Translations under genes and position numbers: made by a program | From: CAZJRB01 sp964547995 | GTDB lineage: Bacteria; Planctomycetota; Planctomycetia; Pirellulales; Thermoguttaceae | Length of the DNA: 53,537 nucleotides | NCBI GenBank assembly: GCA_964547995.1 | Contig: CAZJRB010000040.1 | Span: forward strand, 1-53,537 | Direction: 5' to 3' | The notes under the pieces: generated by a model | Told to the model about the DNA's origin: nothing | The model's database searches: none | Seen by the model: the letters and a program-made list of their open reading frames with translations, nothing else | In this document: positions 1 to 8,382 of the stretch, piece by piece | Position numbering within the stretch: the stretch's first letter is position 1 | Layout: every line of letters starts with the position of its first letter

Positions 1-2
1 CC

Positions 3-638
3 AAGAACATGGTCGGCGCGTTCAAGCAGCCGCTCGGCGTGCTGATCGACACCGCGACGCTGGAAACGCTCGAGGAGCGCGAGTACCGGGCCGGATTGGG
101 GGAAGTGGTCAAGTACGGCGTCATTCTCGATGCGGAGTTCTTCGAATTCCTGGAAGCCCACGCCGAGGAGCTGAACCGCCGCGACCACGACACGCTCGCG
201 CAGGTCGTTACCCGCTGCTGCCGGCTGAAGGCCGACGTGGTCGAGAAGGACGAAACGGAGCAGACGGGCCTCCGCGCGGTGCTCAACTACGGGCACACGT
301 TCGCCCACGCCTTCGAGACGCTTTCCGGCTACGGCGAGATGCTGCACGGCGAGGCGGTTTCGATCGGGATGCTCTGTGCATCGCGGTTGGCCGAGCGGCT
401 GGGGCGCGTCGACGCGGTGTTTACCGGCCGGCAGCAGAAGCTGCTCGAAGGGCTCGGTCTGCCGACGAACGTGCCGGTGCTCGACCACGAAAAAATCCTC
501 GAGGCCATGTCGCACGACAAGAAAGTTGCCCACGGCAAGCTGCGTTTCACCTTGCCCTGCGAGCTGGGCAAGGTAGAGCTGGTCGGGGAAGTGGATCGTG
601 CGGACGTGCTCGCCTCGCTTCGGCCGCAGCCGACGTAG
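3..638 (+). CDS. aroB: 3-dehydroquinate synthase, C-terminal part (partial)
   Basis: This is the 3' part of a 3-dehydroquinate synthase gene; the 5' end lies outside the window. The enzyme converts DAHP to 3-dehydroquinate in the cytoplasm, the second step of the shikimate pathway, using NAD and a divalent metal. The frame is open from the window edge. It shows KNMVGAFKQP at the edge, GLGEVVKYGVI, then LNYGHTFAHAFE with the metal-binding histidines, LHGEAVSIGM, and DKK near the C-terminus, in the order usual for AroB. About 210 residues are visible, so roughly 40% of the protein is missing upstream. It ends with TAG and is convergent with the oxidoreductase that follows, 14 bp away. Confidence 0.95.
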   Translation, partial: KNMVGAFKQPLGVLIDTATLETLEEREYRAGLGEVVKYGVILDAEFFEFLEAHAEELNRRDHDTLAQVVTRCCRLKADVVEKDETEQTGLRAVLNYGHTFAHAFETLSGYGEMLHGEAVSIGMLCASRLAERLGRVDAVFTGRQQKLLEGLGLPTNVPVLDHEKILEAMSHDKKVAHGKLRFTLPCELGKVELVGEVDRADVLASLRPQPT

Positions 639-652
639 CCGGCGAGTCCCGG

Positions 653-2008
653 TCAGCACTCCTTCGTAATCCCGGGTTGTGGGGGTGCGTAGATGCCGTT
701 GGGGCCCGCGTGGATCGGGGCCTCGGTCTCCATCGTCATGTTGTCGATGTCCTTGACGAACTGGAAGTTGGAGCCTTTCATCTGGTCCCAGGTGACGTAC
801 TGGCCGGTGTGTGCGGCGGTGCGGCCCATCAGTGCGGCGATCTCCGCTTCGCCGGCCCGGCGGGCCTCGTTGTGCGGCTTGTCCTGGCGGATCGCGTCCA
901 AGAGCAATTGCCATTCGACAACGTAGGGGTTCACGTCCCGCCGGCCGTAGTTCCAAACGATGTCCTCCTTGGCGATGTTCTGGCCCTTGTAGATTCGCGG
1001 TTTCGGATCGCCCAGGCTCGCCATGATTGTGGCCGAGCCCTTCGAGCCGTGGGCGTAGTCGGCATAGGTGTTCCAGCAGCCGCTCATGTGCCGCGAGAAG
1101 GCCAACAGCTTTGCGCCGTCGGCGAAGGTGTACTCGACCGTAAAGTGGTCGAACTGGTTGCCCGCCGACTCGTAACACCGGCCGCCGAACGCCTGGGCCG
1201 AGACGGGCCAGGCGCCCTTGGCCCAGCAGGCCACGTCGACGTTGTGGCAGTGCCAGTCGATGAAGAAGCCCGACGACACCCAGGTGAAGCTGTTCGGGTG
1301 CTGAAGCTGGAAGACCAGCTCGTTGGCGTCCTTGGGGACGGCCGGGCATCGGACCGGGCCGTGGACCCGGTAAATCCGCAGCATGTTCACCTCCCCGATG
1401 GCCCCGTCGTGGATCCGCTTGATCACCTCCTCACGCGCTTTTGAGTGGCGCCACATGAAACCAACGCCGACTTTGAGATTCTTCTTTTCCGACTCCTCGG
1501 CGGCCTTGAGCCAGCGGCGGGTGTTGGGGCCGTCGGTCGCAAACGACTTCTCCGCGAAGACGTTCACCCCCTTGTTCACCGCGTACTCGAGCATCAACGG
1601 CCGGAAGGCGGCGTGCGTGGTCAGCAGCACGACGTCGCCGGGGCCGAGGCAGTCGATTGCCTTCTTGTATGCGTCGAAGCCGACGAACTGCCGCTCGGGC
1701 GGGACATCGACCTTGTCCTTGTGTCCCTTGAGGCGTCCGAGGCTGCCCTTGAGCCGGTTCTCGAACAGGTCGGCCATGGCATAGAGCTTGACCGGTCCGC
1801 CGGTGGTCGAAAACGCGTTGCCCACGGCGCCGGTGCCGCGCCCCCCGCAGCCGACCAGGGCCAGCTTGATCGTCGAGTCTTCCGCGGCGTGGCAGCGGGG
1901 AACCGTAACGCCGGCCAGCGCCGAGGCCGCCGCCGCGCGGCCCGTCAGTTTCAGAAATTCACGGCGCGATTTGGAACTGGAAACCGGATTGCGACTGAAC
2001 GTGTTCAT
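653..2008 (-). CDS. Tat-exported Gfo/Idh/MocA family oxidoreductase
   Basis: This 451-residue protein is predicted to be an NAD(P)-dependent sugar oxidoreductase acting outside the cytoplasm. Residues about 12-42 form a twin-arginine signal (SRREFLKLTGR, then an alanine-rich segment ending before AED). A Rossmann fold follows with the GCGGRGTG dinucleotide loop, and FAEKSFATDG stands at the place of the family's EKP motif. The C-terminal half is the alpha/beta substrate domain. I chose the ATG at 2008 because it begins the Tat signal; the open frame continues to 2260 but that stretch reads as non-coding. A stretch of this gene (1338-1510) has a diverged copy at about 2479-2660. The substrate is unknown; such exported enzymes are very common in planctomycete carbohydrate loci. 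Confidence 0.9.
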   Translation of the reverse strand: MNTFSRNPVSSSKSRREFLKLTGRAAAASALAGVTVPRCHAAEDSTIKLALVGCGGRGTGAVGNAFSTTGGPVKLYAMADLFENRLKGSLGRLKGHKDKVDVPPERQFVGFDAYKKAIDCLGPGDVVLLTTHAAFRPLMLEYAVNKGVNVFAEKSFATDGPNTRRWLKAAEESEKKNLKVGVGFMWRHSKAREEVIKRIHDGAIGEVNMLRIYRVHGPVRCPAVPKDANELVFQLQHPNSFTWVSSGFFIDWHCHNVDVACWAKGAWPVSAQAFGGRCYESAGNQFDHFTVEYTFADGAKLLAFSRHMSGCWNTYADYAHGSKGSATIMASLGDPKPRIYKGQNIAKEDIVWNYGRRDVNPYVVEWQLLLDAIRQDKPHNEARRAGEAEIAALMGRTAAHTGQYVTWDQMKGSNFQFVKDIDNMTMETEAPIHAGPNGIYAPPQPGITKEC

Positions 2009-2132
2009 GACGGACTCCTTCGTGCAGTGGAAATTTGCTTCGTTCACGGCCGGGCCACGCGGGCCGACAAGAGAACGGCCAACGGCGGTTGCCCTCAGTG
2101 TAACGACTGCAGGACGTGACTGCAACACACGC

Positions 2133-2660
2133 CTACGGCCGGGCCTTTTTCGGCGCCCTGAGATCGACGTCGAATCGCACGATGCACAGCGTGCCTTTCT
2201 CATGGTTTTGTGCGACTCCCCACGCGATCCCCCGGCCGTATCGGGCGTTTGTAAACGCATCCGCGTCGAACGGACCGCATCCGGTATGCACGCGCGGCAC
2301 TTTGGCGGCGCGCTTGAAATGAATTCCGTCCGCCGACCACTGCACGGTAAAACGCTCCGGCCCGGCAGCGTCGATCAGCGCGGCGAGACCTTCGCGGTGC
2401 GGCCAGATACAGACGGTGTGCCCGCCGATCAGCGGGTTGTCTTTGCACTTGACATACGGCCCGGTGGGTTTGTCGGCAACGGCCGGGCATCGGACCGGGC
2501 CGTGGACGCGGTAGATCCGCAGCACGTTCACATCGCCGATGGCCCCGTCGTGGATCCGCTTGATCACCTCCTCACGCGCTTTTGAGTGACGCCACATGAA
2601 AATGAAACCAACGCCGACTTCGAGATTCTTCTTTTCCGACTCCTCGGCGGCCTTGAGCCG
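2133..2660 (-). pseudogene. Chimeric pseudogene: Gfo/Idh/MocA fragment joined to glycoside-hydrolase C-terminus
   Basis: Two gene pieces are joined in one open frame. About 2479-2660 encodes LKAAEESEKKN... MWRHSKAREEVIKR... HGPVRCPAV, nearly identical to the neighbouring oxidoreductase (1338-1510). It differs by about eight substitutions and a 6-bp tandem insertion (atgaaaatgaaa). At the end of the shared block the frame passes directly into about 113 residues (PTGPYVKCKDNP, GHTVCIWPHREG, VQWSADGIHFKRAAKV) that read like the C-terminal blade of a beta-propeller glycoside hydrolase of the GH117/GH43 type. It then ends normally with a stop. No start codon, signal or nucleotide-binding loop precedes it, so I treat it as a recombination remnant. 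The GH family assignment is tentative. Confidence 0.75.
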
Positions 2661-2830
2661 GCGGGGTCGGGGGGGCCACCCATGTCAACATGATACCACA
2701 AACAGGCCGACAGGTAAACGAAGGCACCGCCCGTGTCCCTTGTTCTTACCCATGGTTCCGGATAACCTGTTGTTTGATGCGCAGTCGCGTGCCGTGCGGG
2801 AGAAACTGAACACTTCCTCGGAATCACTCG

Positions 2831-3961
2831 GTGGACAGGACCAGAATGCACTACTCCAACGATCCGGGCGGGCTCAACGGCCTTGCCTATAAACCCGGCG
2901 CTTCCGAGGTGGTGGAGCGGCTTCGCTCGCTGTACGAGCGGTGTGCCGGGGACCGGATCTTTGCGACGATGGGGGTCCCCAGCGAAGCGATTGCCGCGTT
3001 CGGGCGGCGGTACTGCGGCGCGGTCTGTGATTATCCCGACCCGGCCGAGCGGGCCGATTTCTGGGACAAGCTCCACGGCGAACGTACGGCGGTCGAGGAC
3101 GACTCGATGCCGGCCGCCTATCTCAGTGAATTCGATCAGGGGCTGTACGGCGGGTTGCTCGGCGGGGAGGTCCGCTTCATGCCCCACCCGGAAAACGGCT
3201 GGATCTCTTCCATGGTCCCGCCGCTTCTGGAGGGTTGGTCGCAGTTCGATGCCCTGCGGTTCGACTCTTTACACGCATGGTGGAAGCGGTATCTGAACGA
3301 GATGGCCGTTTTTGCGGAGAAGAGCAGGGGCAAGTGGGGGATCAGCCACTTCATCCTGATCGACGGGCTGAACTTCGTCTTCGAGCTGATCGGGGCAACC
3401 GAGACCTACCTGAGCGTTGACGAGCAACCGGAAATGGTTCGCCGCGCGATCGATTTTGCGTTCGATCTGAACGTCAAAGTGCAACAGGCGTTCTTCGATA
3501 GCGTGCCGGTATTGCAGGGTGGCACCTTTAGCAACTTTGCGCAGTGGCTTCCCGGCCGGATCGTCTCCGAAAGTCTCGATCCCTTTCACATGACCTCGGT
3601 CGAGTATTTCGAGCAGTGGGGGCGCGAACCGGCGGAGCGAATCCTCGGCGCGTTCGACGGCGGCGTGATCCACATCCACGGCAACGGCCGCCACCTGCTG
3701 GAAGCGGCGGCCACGCTCCAAGACCTCAAAGCCATTCTTCTGTTAGACGACCAGGGGTCCCCGAAGGCCTTCGACGTTGTTGAAGAACTCAACGCGCGAA
3801 CCGGCGATGTACCGATCAGCGTGTTTGCCCCGTTCGACGAGTTCATCGATCGCCTCGACCGACACACACTCCCCAGCGGCGTCCTCTACCAGGTCAAGGG
3901 AGTTCCCAACGTTGCGGCGGCAAACCAGTGCATGGAAAAGGTCCGGGCGTATCGTATCTGA
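2831..3961 (+). CDS. Uroporphyrinogen decarboxylase-fold (UroD/MtaA-like) protein
   Basis: This protein of about 371-376 residues has the UroD (TIM-barrel) fold, shared by uroporphyrinogen decarboxylase and corrinoid-dependent methyltransferases such as MtaA/CmuA. Visible marks are the acidic N-terminal region, the long helical middle, GGVIHIHGNGRHLL where methyltransferase relatives carry a metal-binding H-x-C/D motif, and the terminal YQVKGVPNVAAANQCMEKV. The Cys of the methyltransferase motif is His here. The start may be GTG 2831 or ATG 2846; the purine-rich ggacagga just ahead of 2846 favours the latter. It stands alone on the plus strand and is not a likely haem enzyme, because a second divergent UroD-like gene lies in a sugar operon nearby. 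The reaction is unknown. Confidence 0.85.
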   Translation: MDRTRMHYSNDPGGLNGLAYKPGASEVVERLRSLYERCAGDRIFATMGVPSEAIAAFGRRYCGAVCDYPDPAERADFWDKLHGERTAVEDDSMPAAYLSEFDQGLYGGLLGGEVRFMPHPENGWISSMVPPLLEGWSQFDALRFDSLHAWWKRYLNEMAVFAEKSRGKWGISHFILIDGLNFVFELIGATETYLSVDEQPEMVRRAIDFAFDLNVKVQQAFFDSVPVLQGGTFSNFAQWLPGRIVSESLDPFHMTSVEYFEQWGREPAERILGAFDGGVIHIHGNGRHLLEAAATLQDLKAILLLDDQGSPKAFDVVEELNARTGDVPISVFAPFDEFIDRLDRHTLPSGVLYQVKGVPNVAAANQCMEKVRAYRI

Positions 3962-3974
3962 CGATCCGTCAGGC

Positions 3975-4138
3975 CATAAAGCCGCGACCGGTGGTCGCGC
4001 CCCGCGTGGCGACAAGTGTTGACATACGGTACGGCGTTCGCAAACCATTCCAACGATCCGTGTGCTCGTCGACAACACGGCGAAAACATGGCGGCGCTGC
4101 TCGCGGCCGCCGGCGCGACCACCGGTCGCGGCTTTATG
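3975..4138. repeat. Palindromic element with perfect 27-bp inverted ends
   Basis: The arms at 3975-4001 and 4112-4138 are perfect reverse complements (cataaagccgcgaccggtgg and 7 more bases) separated by 110 bp. Each arm contains its own small palindrome, gcgaccggtggtcgc. The element fills the space between the UroD-like gene and the convergent galactokinase-like gene. A single arm with 25 of 27 matches occurs at 33068-33094, and a related pair lies at 34317-34598, so this is a dispersed family. Confidence 0.85.
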
Positions 4139-4155
4139 ATGTGGTTGACTACCCG

Positions 4156-5553
4156 CTACCAGATCCGAAACGCCGCCGGGCCGGCACCGGTGAGAAAGAA
4201 GTTGCCGGCGGGGGAGTTTTCGGGAAACTTGCCGCGGTAGGCTTCTGACCACGCCGCCAGAAATGAATCGGCCCGGCCGGTCTCCACTATCGCCCAGACG
4301 CTGCCGCCGAAACCGGCGCCGAACGCCGACGCGGCCACAGCCCCATGCTGCCGGGCACTGGTCGCCAGGTAGACCGTCTGCGGCACCTGGTTGCCCAGCA
4401 GTTCCTCGGCCGCGTGCTGCGACGCGTCGACAAGGCGGCCGAATGCGGCAATATCTCCATCGGCCAAGGCATCCCCGGCGGCGGGAACGATCTCCTCGTT
4501 TTCCGTAAGGAAATGCTCGAATCGCGCGGAGAGGGCAGGGGGGGCGAATGCGCCCGAAGACGATGTCTTGATGATCTCTCGCAATTTGTCGGCAGCATGC
4601 GGCGAGCTGGCCAACACCGCTGCCAGGTGCAAATCGTCACGGCCGGTCGCCTCCCGCCAGAGTTCGGCCACCGCCGAAGCCAACCGCGAGGCGCGGTTGT
4701 ACTGTTGCTGGGCTGCCCCGGTCTTCTCCGCAACGACGCCGCTGGAGCCGATCGCGAACGTGTAGCCGGAAGAAATGGGAACCGAACGTTCGAACCGCAC
4801 GGGGCAGTAGGCGTACTGGCTGACGTGTCCCGCCTCGGCACGCAGTATCGCCGTGTGGTCTTCACTGCCGCCGAAAGTGCCCACGCCACGGTCGCCTTCC
4901 AGCGACCCGAAGCCCTGGCCGTTCTCGACCGTGCCGAGATAGCTGGCCAGATCGGTTTCCGTGTGGATATTGTCGCGGTACTCGGGCCGCCCGGACAACT
5001 GGTTGACGTCAGCCAGCACAAGGAAGATCCCGACGATCAAGGCGCTGGAACTGCTCATGCCGGCCGCCGGCGGCAGGTCGCCGGCCAGTGCGATGTCGAC
5101 CCCGCGGTTCGCTCCGGGGAAATTCCTCGCGATGCGCCGGGCGACGGTCATGGGGTAGTTCGACCAGTGACCGGGCGGCGGCTCAGGCGGCGGATCGAGC
5201 GTGAAGCAAATGCGGTCGCCCGTGGCCGCATCGACGACCGTGATGAGACGATCGTCGCGCGGTGCGGCCACGAGGCAAAACCCCCGTTCGGCGGCGGCGA
5301 TCATGCTTCGGCCGCCGGCGTAGTCGGTGTGTTTGCCAAGGACTTCGATTCGACCGGGTACGAAGAAAGCCGTGGGGCGGGCATTCTGCCTGCCAGGCAG
5401 GCCGGAAGCCTGCCCCACGTGCAAAGCACCGGCGGCGGCAGCAAACAACTCGGCCTTTTTCCGGCAGGCATCCCAGCCAAGCCCCGCTGCCGCCAGGCAT
5501 TCACCGAGCGCACTCGAATTGCCCAGGTCGCTTTGGTAATCGAAGTTCTTCAA
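4156..5553 (-). CDS. Galactokinase-like GHMP kinase carrying an in-frame palindromic repeat
   Basis: This 465-residue GHMP-superfamily kinase is predicted to phosphorylate the anomeric position of a galactose-like sugar. The sugar-binding signature GRIEVLGKHTDYAGGRS (about 67-83) has Lys where galactokinases have Glu (GEHTDY), so the substrate may differ. The ATP loop is LPPAAGMSSSSAL and motif 3 is GAGFGGSVWAIV near the C-terminus. No ATG lies at a suitable place. TTG 5553 overlaps the upstream TGA and starts the first plausible residues (LKNFDYQSDLG), so I infer a coupled TTG start. Residues about 46-62 (VGQASGLPGRQNARPTA) are encoded by a palindromic element at 5371-5419. It is the last gene of the operon 9431-4156 and follows the nucleotidyltransferase. 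Confidence 0.85.
   Translation of the reverse strand: MKNFDYQSDLGNSSALGECLAAAGLGWDACRKKAELFAAAAGALHVGQASGLPGRQNARPTAFFVPGRIEVLGKHTDYAGGRSMIAAAERGFCLVAAPRDDRLITVVDAATGDRICFTLDPPPEPPPGHWSNYPMTVARRIARNFPGANRGVDIALAGDLPPAAGMSSSSALIVGIFLVLADVNQLSGRPEYRDNIHTETDLASYLGTVENGQGFGSLEGDRGVGTFGGSEDHTAILRAEAGHVSQYAYCPVRFERSVPISSGYTFAIGSSGVVAEKTGAAQQQYNRASRLASAVAELWREATGRDDLHLAAVLASSPHAADKLREIIKTSSSGAFAPPALSARFEHFLTENEEIVPAAGDALADGDIAAFGRLVDASQHAAEELLGNQVPQTVYLATSARQHGAVAASAFGAGFGGSVWAIVETGRADSFLAAWSEAYRGKFPENSPAGNFFLTGAGPAAFRIW
5371..5419. repeat. Palindromic repeat inside the galactokinase-like coding region
   Basis: This is an imperfect palindrome of about 49 bp with outer arms cgtggggc/gccccacg and an inner stem ctgcctgccaggcag. 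It lies within codons and adds about 17 residues without a frameshift, just ahead of the sugar-binding motif. Confidence 0.8.
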
Positions 5554-6383
5554 TAATCGACCTCCATGCTCTTGAGTCTCGCCGTCACCGGGCCGATGTC
5601 CTCCCGGCTGGAGAGGTCCAATACGGCGTCGTGGAGAGTCAGCGCCCGGAAGGACTCGCCGAGGGTGTCGATCGCGTATTGCACCGCGGCCGGGATTTCC
5701 AATTCGCCGCGTGGCGACGGGGCGATCGCTCGGCACGCCTCGAAAATCGCCGGCCCGAAACGCCAGCAGTTCATGCTCACCCAAATCGGACGCGGCAACG
5801 ATTCCACGACGGTGGCCTCCGGCTTCTCGATGATCTGTTCGAGATAGCCCGCGTCGTTGACCTTGCCGACGGCAAACGCCTCGATCCGCTCGGCCGAAAC
5901 GTTGCTCCCCGCGATCATGCTCTCCCGATCGCACAGGGCAACGGCAGAACCCTCTTGTTCGGCCAAGCGGTGCAACGCGTCGGCCGGATAGTAGTTGTCA
6001 GAGTTGATTACCAGAAACGAGTCGCCAGCCGCGAACGGCTTAGCGGCGAGCACGGCGTCGGCCGTGCCCTTGGCTTCCGGCTGGATGGCGAATTCGATCT
6101 TCAGCCGGCGCGGGCGTGCTTCCTGCTCGTAGTAGCAGCGGACGGCGTCGTGCTCGGGCCCCACGATCAGGCAGACCCGGCAAGGACCGGCGGCAGCCAC
6201 GGCCGAGAGGATGTAGTCGAGAAAGGGCCGGCCCATGGGGATCAGCGCTTTTACGCCGGTCGCGGCCACCTCCGCCTGGCGCGGATCGAGCACAACGAAC
6301 TCATCCCCCCGCCGCATCCGCGTGCCCAGCCCCCGAGCGAGCACAACCACCTTGTCCGTTACCTTGTTCGTGGATGAATTCAT
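5550..6383 (-). CDS. Sugar-1-phosphate nucleotidyltransferase family protein
   Basis: This 277-residue GT-A-fold nucleotidyltransferase is expected to condense a sugar-1-phosphate with an NTP in the cytoplasm. The N-terminal VVVLARGLGTRMR (residues about 13-24) is the nucleotide-binding signature; GVKALIPMGRPFLDYIL follows at 43-59, GTADAVLAA at 107-115, and VINSDNYYP at 127-134 contains the metal-binding Asp. The length suits the single-domain RmlA/GalU-like group. It precedes and overlaps the kinase gene by four bases. The pair would therefore turn an imported sugar into a sugar-1-phosphate and then a nucleotide sugar. The nucleotide and sugar specificity cannot be told from the sequence. 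Confidence 0.9.
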   Translation of the reverse strand: MNSSTNKVTDKVVVLARGLGTRMRRGDEFVVLDPRQAEVAATGVKALIPMGRPFLDYILSAVAAAGPCRVCLIVGPEHDAVRCYYEQEARPRRLKIEFAIQPEAKGTADAVLAAKPFAAGDSFLVINSDNYYPADALHRLAEQEGSAVALCDRESMIAGSNVSAERIEAFAVGKVNDAGYLEQIIEKPEATVVESLPRPIWVSMNCWRFGPAIFEACRAIAPSPRGELEIPAAVQYAIDTLGESFRALTLHDAVLDLSSREDIGPVTARLKSMEVDY

Positions 6384-6415
6384 ATCCTAAGTGGGGCAGA
6401 AGGCTCTAAGCCCGG

Positions 6416-6589
6416 TTACGGTTCGGACGGGGCCGAGGAATCTTCGGCGTCGGATCTCTTGGAAAGCGTTCTCGCCATGACGATGATTTCGTACCCGCCC
6501 TTGATCCCCACATAGAAGAGCAACAGCGCGTACCATGCAATCGACGCGAAGATCATCACCGTCCAAAACCAGATGAAGAAGTCTGTCAT
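6416..6589 (-). CDS. Small membrane protein coupled to the symporter (57 aa)
   Basis: This short gene reads MTDFFIWFWTVMIFASIAWY, continues LLLFYVGIKGGYEIIVMA, and ends in a hydrophilic tail that stops with SAPSEP. One long hydrophobic stretch (about residues 4-32) predicts a single membrane-spanning helix. Its ATG at 6589 overlaps the stop codon of the sodium/solute symporter (ATGA), so translation is likely coupled. Short one-helix proteins are known as accessory partners of some SSS-family symporters, and position and size fit that role. Codon use is like its neighbours and the reading frame is clean. The function is inferred from context only. Confidence 0.75.
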   Translation of the reverse strand: MTDFFIWFWTVMIFASIAWYALLLFYVGIKGGYEIIVMARTLSKRSDAEDSSAPSEP

Positions 6590-8382
6590 TGTGTGGTCTC
6601 CTCGACTGTGTTTTCATTTGTACCGGCCCGACCCAGCGCCCGACCCAACAGCGATCCGACGATCATGCCGGCAAACGCCAAGCCAAAAGCGGCGAAGCCG
6701 GCGATCTCGGGTTTGATCTGTCTCGCAGGGTCCTTCACAATCGCATTGACAATGAGAAACGTAGTGGGTCCCAGGGTGCCGAGAATGATGGCGGTGCCGG
6801 CGCCCCAACGGTTCGCGCCTCGCCAGTACAGGGCCCCGACCAGGAGCGTGAACAGGCTGGCCAGATAGATATTGCCGGTCACGGCCAGGTAGTCCCACGC
6901 CCGGCCGGGAATCTCGTACCAGAGTCCCCAGAAGAGCAGGAACAGCCCAATCGCCAGCACCATGGCGCGGATGGTGAACAGCTTGCCCTTCGGCGAGAGC
7001 GGCCGCCGCAGGCAGGGGCTGATCAGGTCGTTGTAGATAACCGTCGCCCAGGTCAGCAGGTATCCGCTGTCGGTCGACATTTCAGCGGCCAGCATGGCGG
7101 CGATCAAGAGCCCCAAGAGGCCTACGGGCAACACGGTATTCAGGAATGCCGGCATTGCCTTGAGGCCGTCGATACCCGGGGGCAATCCGCCTTGATTACA
7201 GAAGTAAAGGAACGCAGCGGCACCCCAGAGTCCCGGCAACGCGAAGCGGCCTACAAAATAGAACGCGGTACGGCGATACACTTTGCCCGCCGTCTTCGAG
7301 TCCTTTGCGCTGAGGACACGCGAAATCATCGTTTGCCAGGTGGTTACCACAGCGATCTGCGTGATTGCCATCCAGATCACGTAGCCCCATCCCAATTTCT
7401 TGGATGTAAACGGGTTGAACGGATTGCCCATCGTGTGGGCTTCTGCCGCGGAAACTTTGGTTTGGCCCTCCTTGGGTTTCTCCTTCGAAACCAGAACGTA
7501 CTCGCTGGCTAATTCCCTTTCAATATCCTTGAAAACCTCGATTCTCTCTTTCTGCTTTGCGGCTACAAATTGCTCGGCTGCCTGGGTTCCTTTATCCTCT
7601 TTGATAGTCTTTGCACTCTCATTCACTTCCTTTGCCCATTCTTCTTGTTCTTCCTTAAACTGTTTTGCTCGTTCCTTATCAAACCGTTTCCCCACGTCGT
7701 TTGCTTCAATGAACTCCTGCTTCATCTCGGGCCAGATGAATCTCGGCTCGAATGTGGCCCGGTTGATACCCCAGATCACCAGCACGGAGGTCACGACCAG
7801 CCCCAGGCCCATAACCAGGAACTGAAGATAGTCGGTGACCAGGACCGAAAGCATCCCGCCCAGGACGGTGTAAAGCAAAACGATGCCCAATAGGAAGGTC
7901 ATCATCCACTGGAGGTAGTCAGGGTTCATCCCGGTGATATGAACTAGGAAGTCACCGCCTAGTCGGAGAAAAATACCCATGTTCAGCACGCCGCCCAGGA
8001 TGACGACCAGGCCGGCCAGCCAGCGGATACGTTTGCCGAAGCGTTTTTCGAAGAGTTCGGGGATGGTGATCACGCCGGTGTCGCGGAGCGGCTTGATCAC
8101 AAAGCCGGTCATGCCGACCACCAGCATGGCCGCGGCCATGAGCACGCCGACCGTGGCTCCGGCCGGACCGCTGCTGAAGCCCATCTCCGCCGTGTACATG
8201 ACGGTGACCAGGCCCATTTCGGTGGCCGCCAGCGAGGCGATGCCGAGGTTGACGTCCATCTCGCGCCCCGCGACGGCGAAGTCCTCCACGCCGCGGATGT
8301 AGCGACGCATCCACACACCCGCCACGATACATCCGAGCAGATAGATAACGATGATCGCCCAGTCGATTGGTGATACGGTCAT
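6586..8382 (-). CDS. Sodium/solute symporter (SSS family) with a charged internal insertion
   Basis: This 598-residue inner-membrane transporter probably imports a sugar or related solute with Na+. The N-terminus (IDWAIIVIYLLGCIVAG) and successive hydrophobic helices match the SSS family, and GGMLSVLVTDYLQFLVM (175-191) is the family signature. Between this helix and the next (LGWGYVIWMAITQIAV, from 330), residues about 224-318 form a hydrophilic Lys/Glu-rich segment of about 95 residues with coiled-coil character (KEEQEEWAKEV, AAKQKERIEVFKDIERE). Family members usually have a short loop there. The coding DNA of the insert (about 7429-7713) is visibly poorer in GC than its flanks. The start overlaps the upstream UroD-like gene by four bases, and the stop overlaps the small protein gene. 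Confidence 0.92.
   Translation of the reverse strand: MTVSPIDWAIIVIYLLGCIVAGVWMRRYIRGVEDFAVAGREMDVNLGIASLAATEMGLVTVMYTAEMGFSSGPAGATVGVLMAAAMLVVGMTGFVIKPLRDTGVITIPELFEKRFGKRIRWLAGLVVILGGVLNMGIFLRLGGDFLVHITGMNPDYLQWMMTFLLGIVLLYTVLGGMLSVLVTDYLQFLVMGLGLVVTSVLVIWGINRATFEPRFIWPEMKQEFIEANDVGKRFDKERAKQFKEEQEEWAKEVNESAKTIKEDKGTQAAEQFVAAKQKERIEVFKDIERELASEYVLVSKEKPKEGQTKVSAAEAHTMGNPFNPFTSKKLGWGYVIWMAITQIAVVTTWQTMISRVLSAKDSKTAGKVYRRTAFYFVGRFALPGLWGAAAFLYFCNQGGLPPGIDGLKAMPAFLNTVLPVGLLGLLIAAMLAAEMSTDSGYLLTWATVIYNDLISPCLRRPLSPKGKLFTIRAMVLAIGLFLLFWGLWYEIPGRAWDYLAVTGNIYLASLFTLLVGALYWRGANRWGAGTAIILGTLGPTTFLIVNAIVKDPARQIKPEIAGFAAFGLAFAGMIVGSLLGRALGRAGTNENTVEETTQ

Noticed and set aside
2831..3961. Haem biosynthesis gene hemE
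   Set aside because: The fold is right but the catalytic and N-terminal motifs of HemE are not seen; it belongs to the divergent UroD-like branch.
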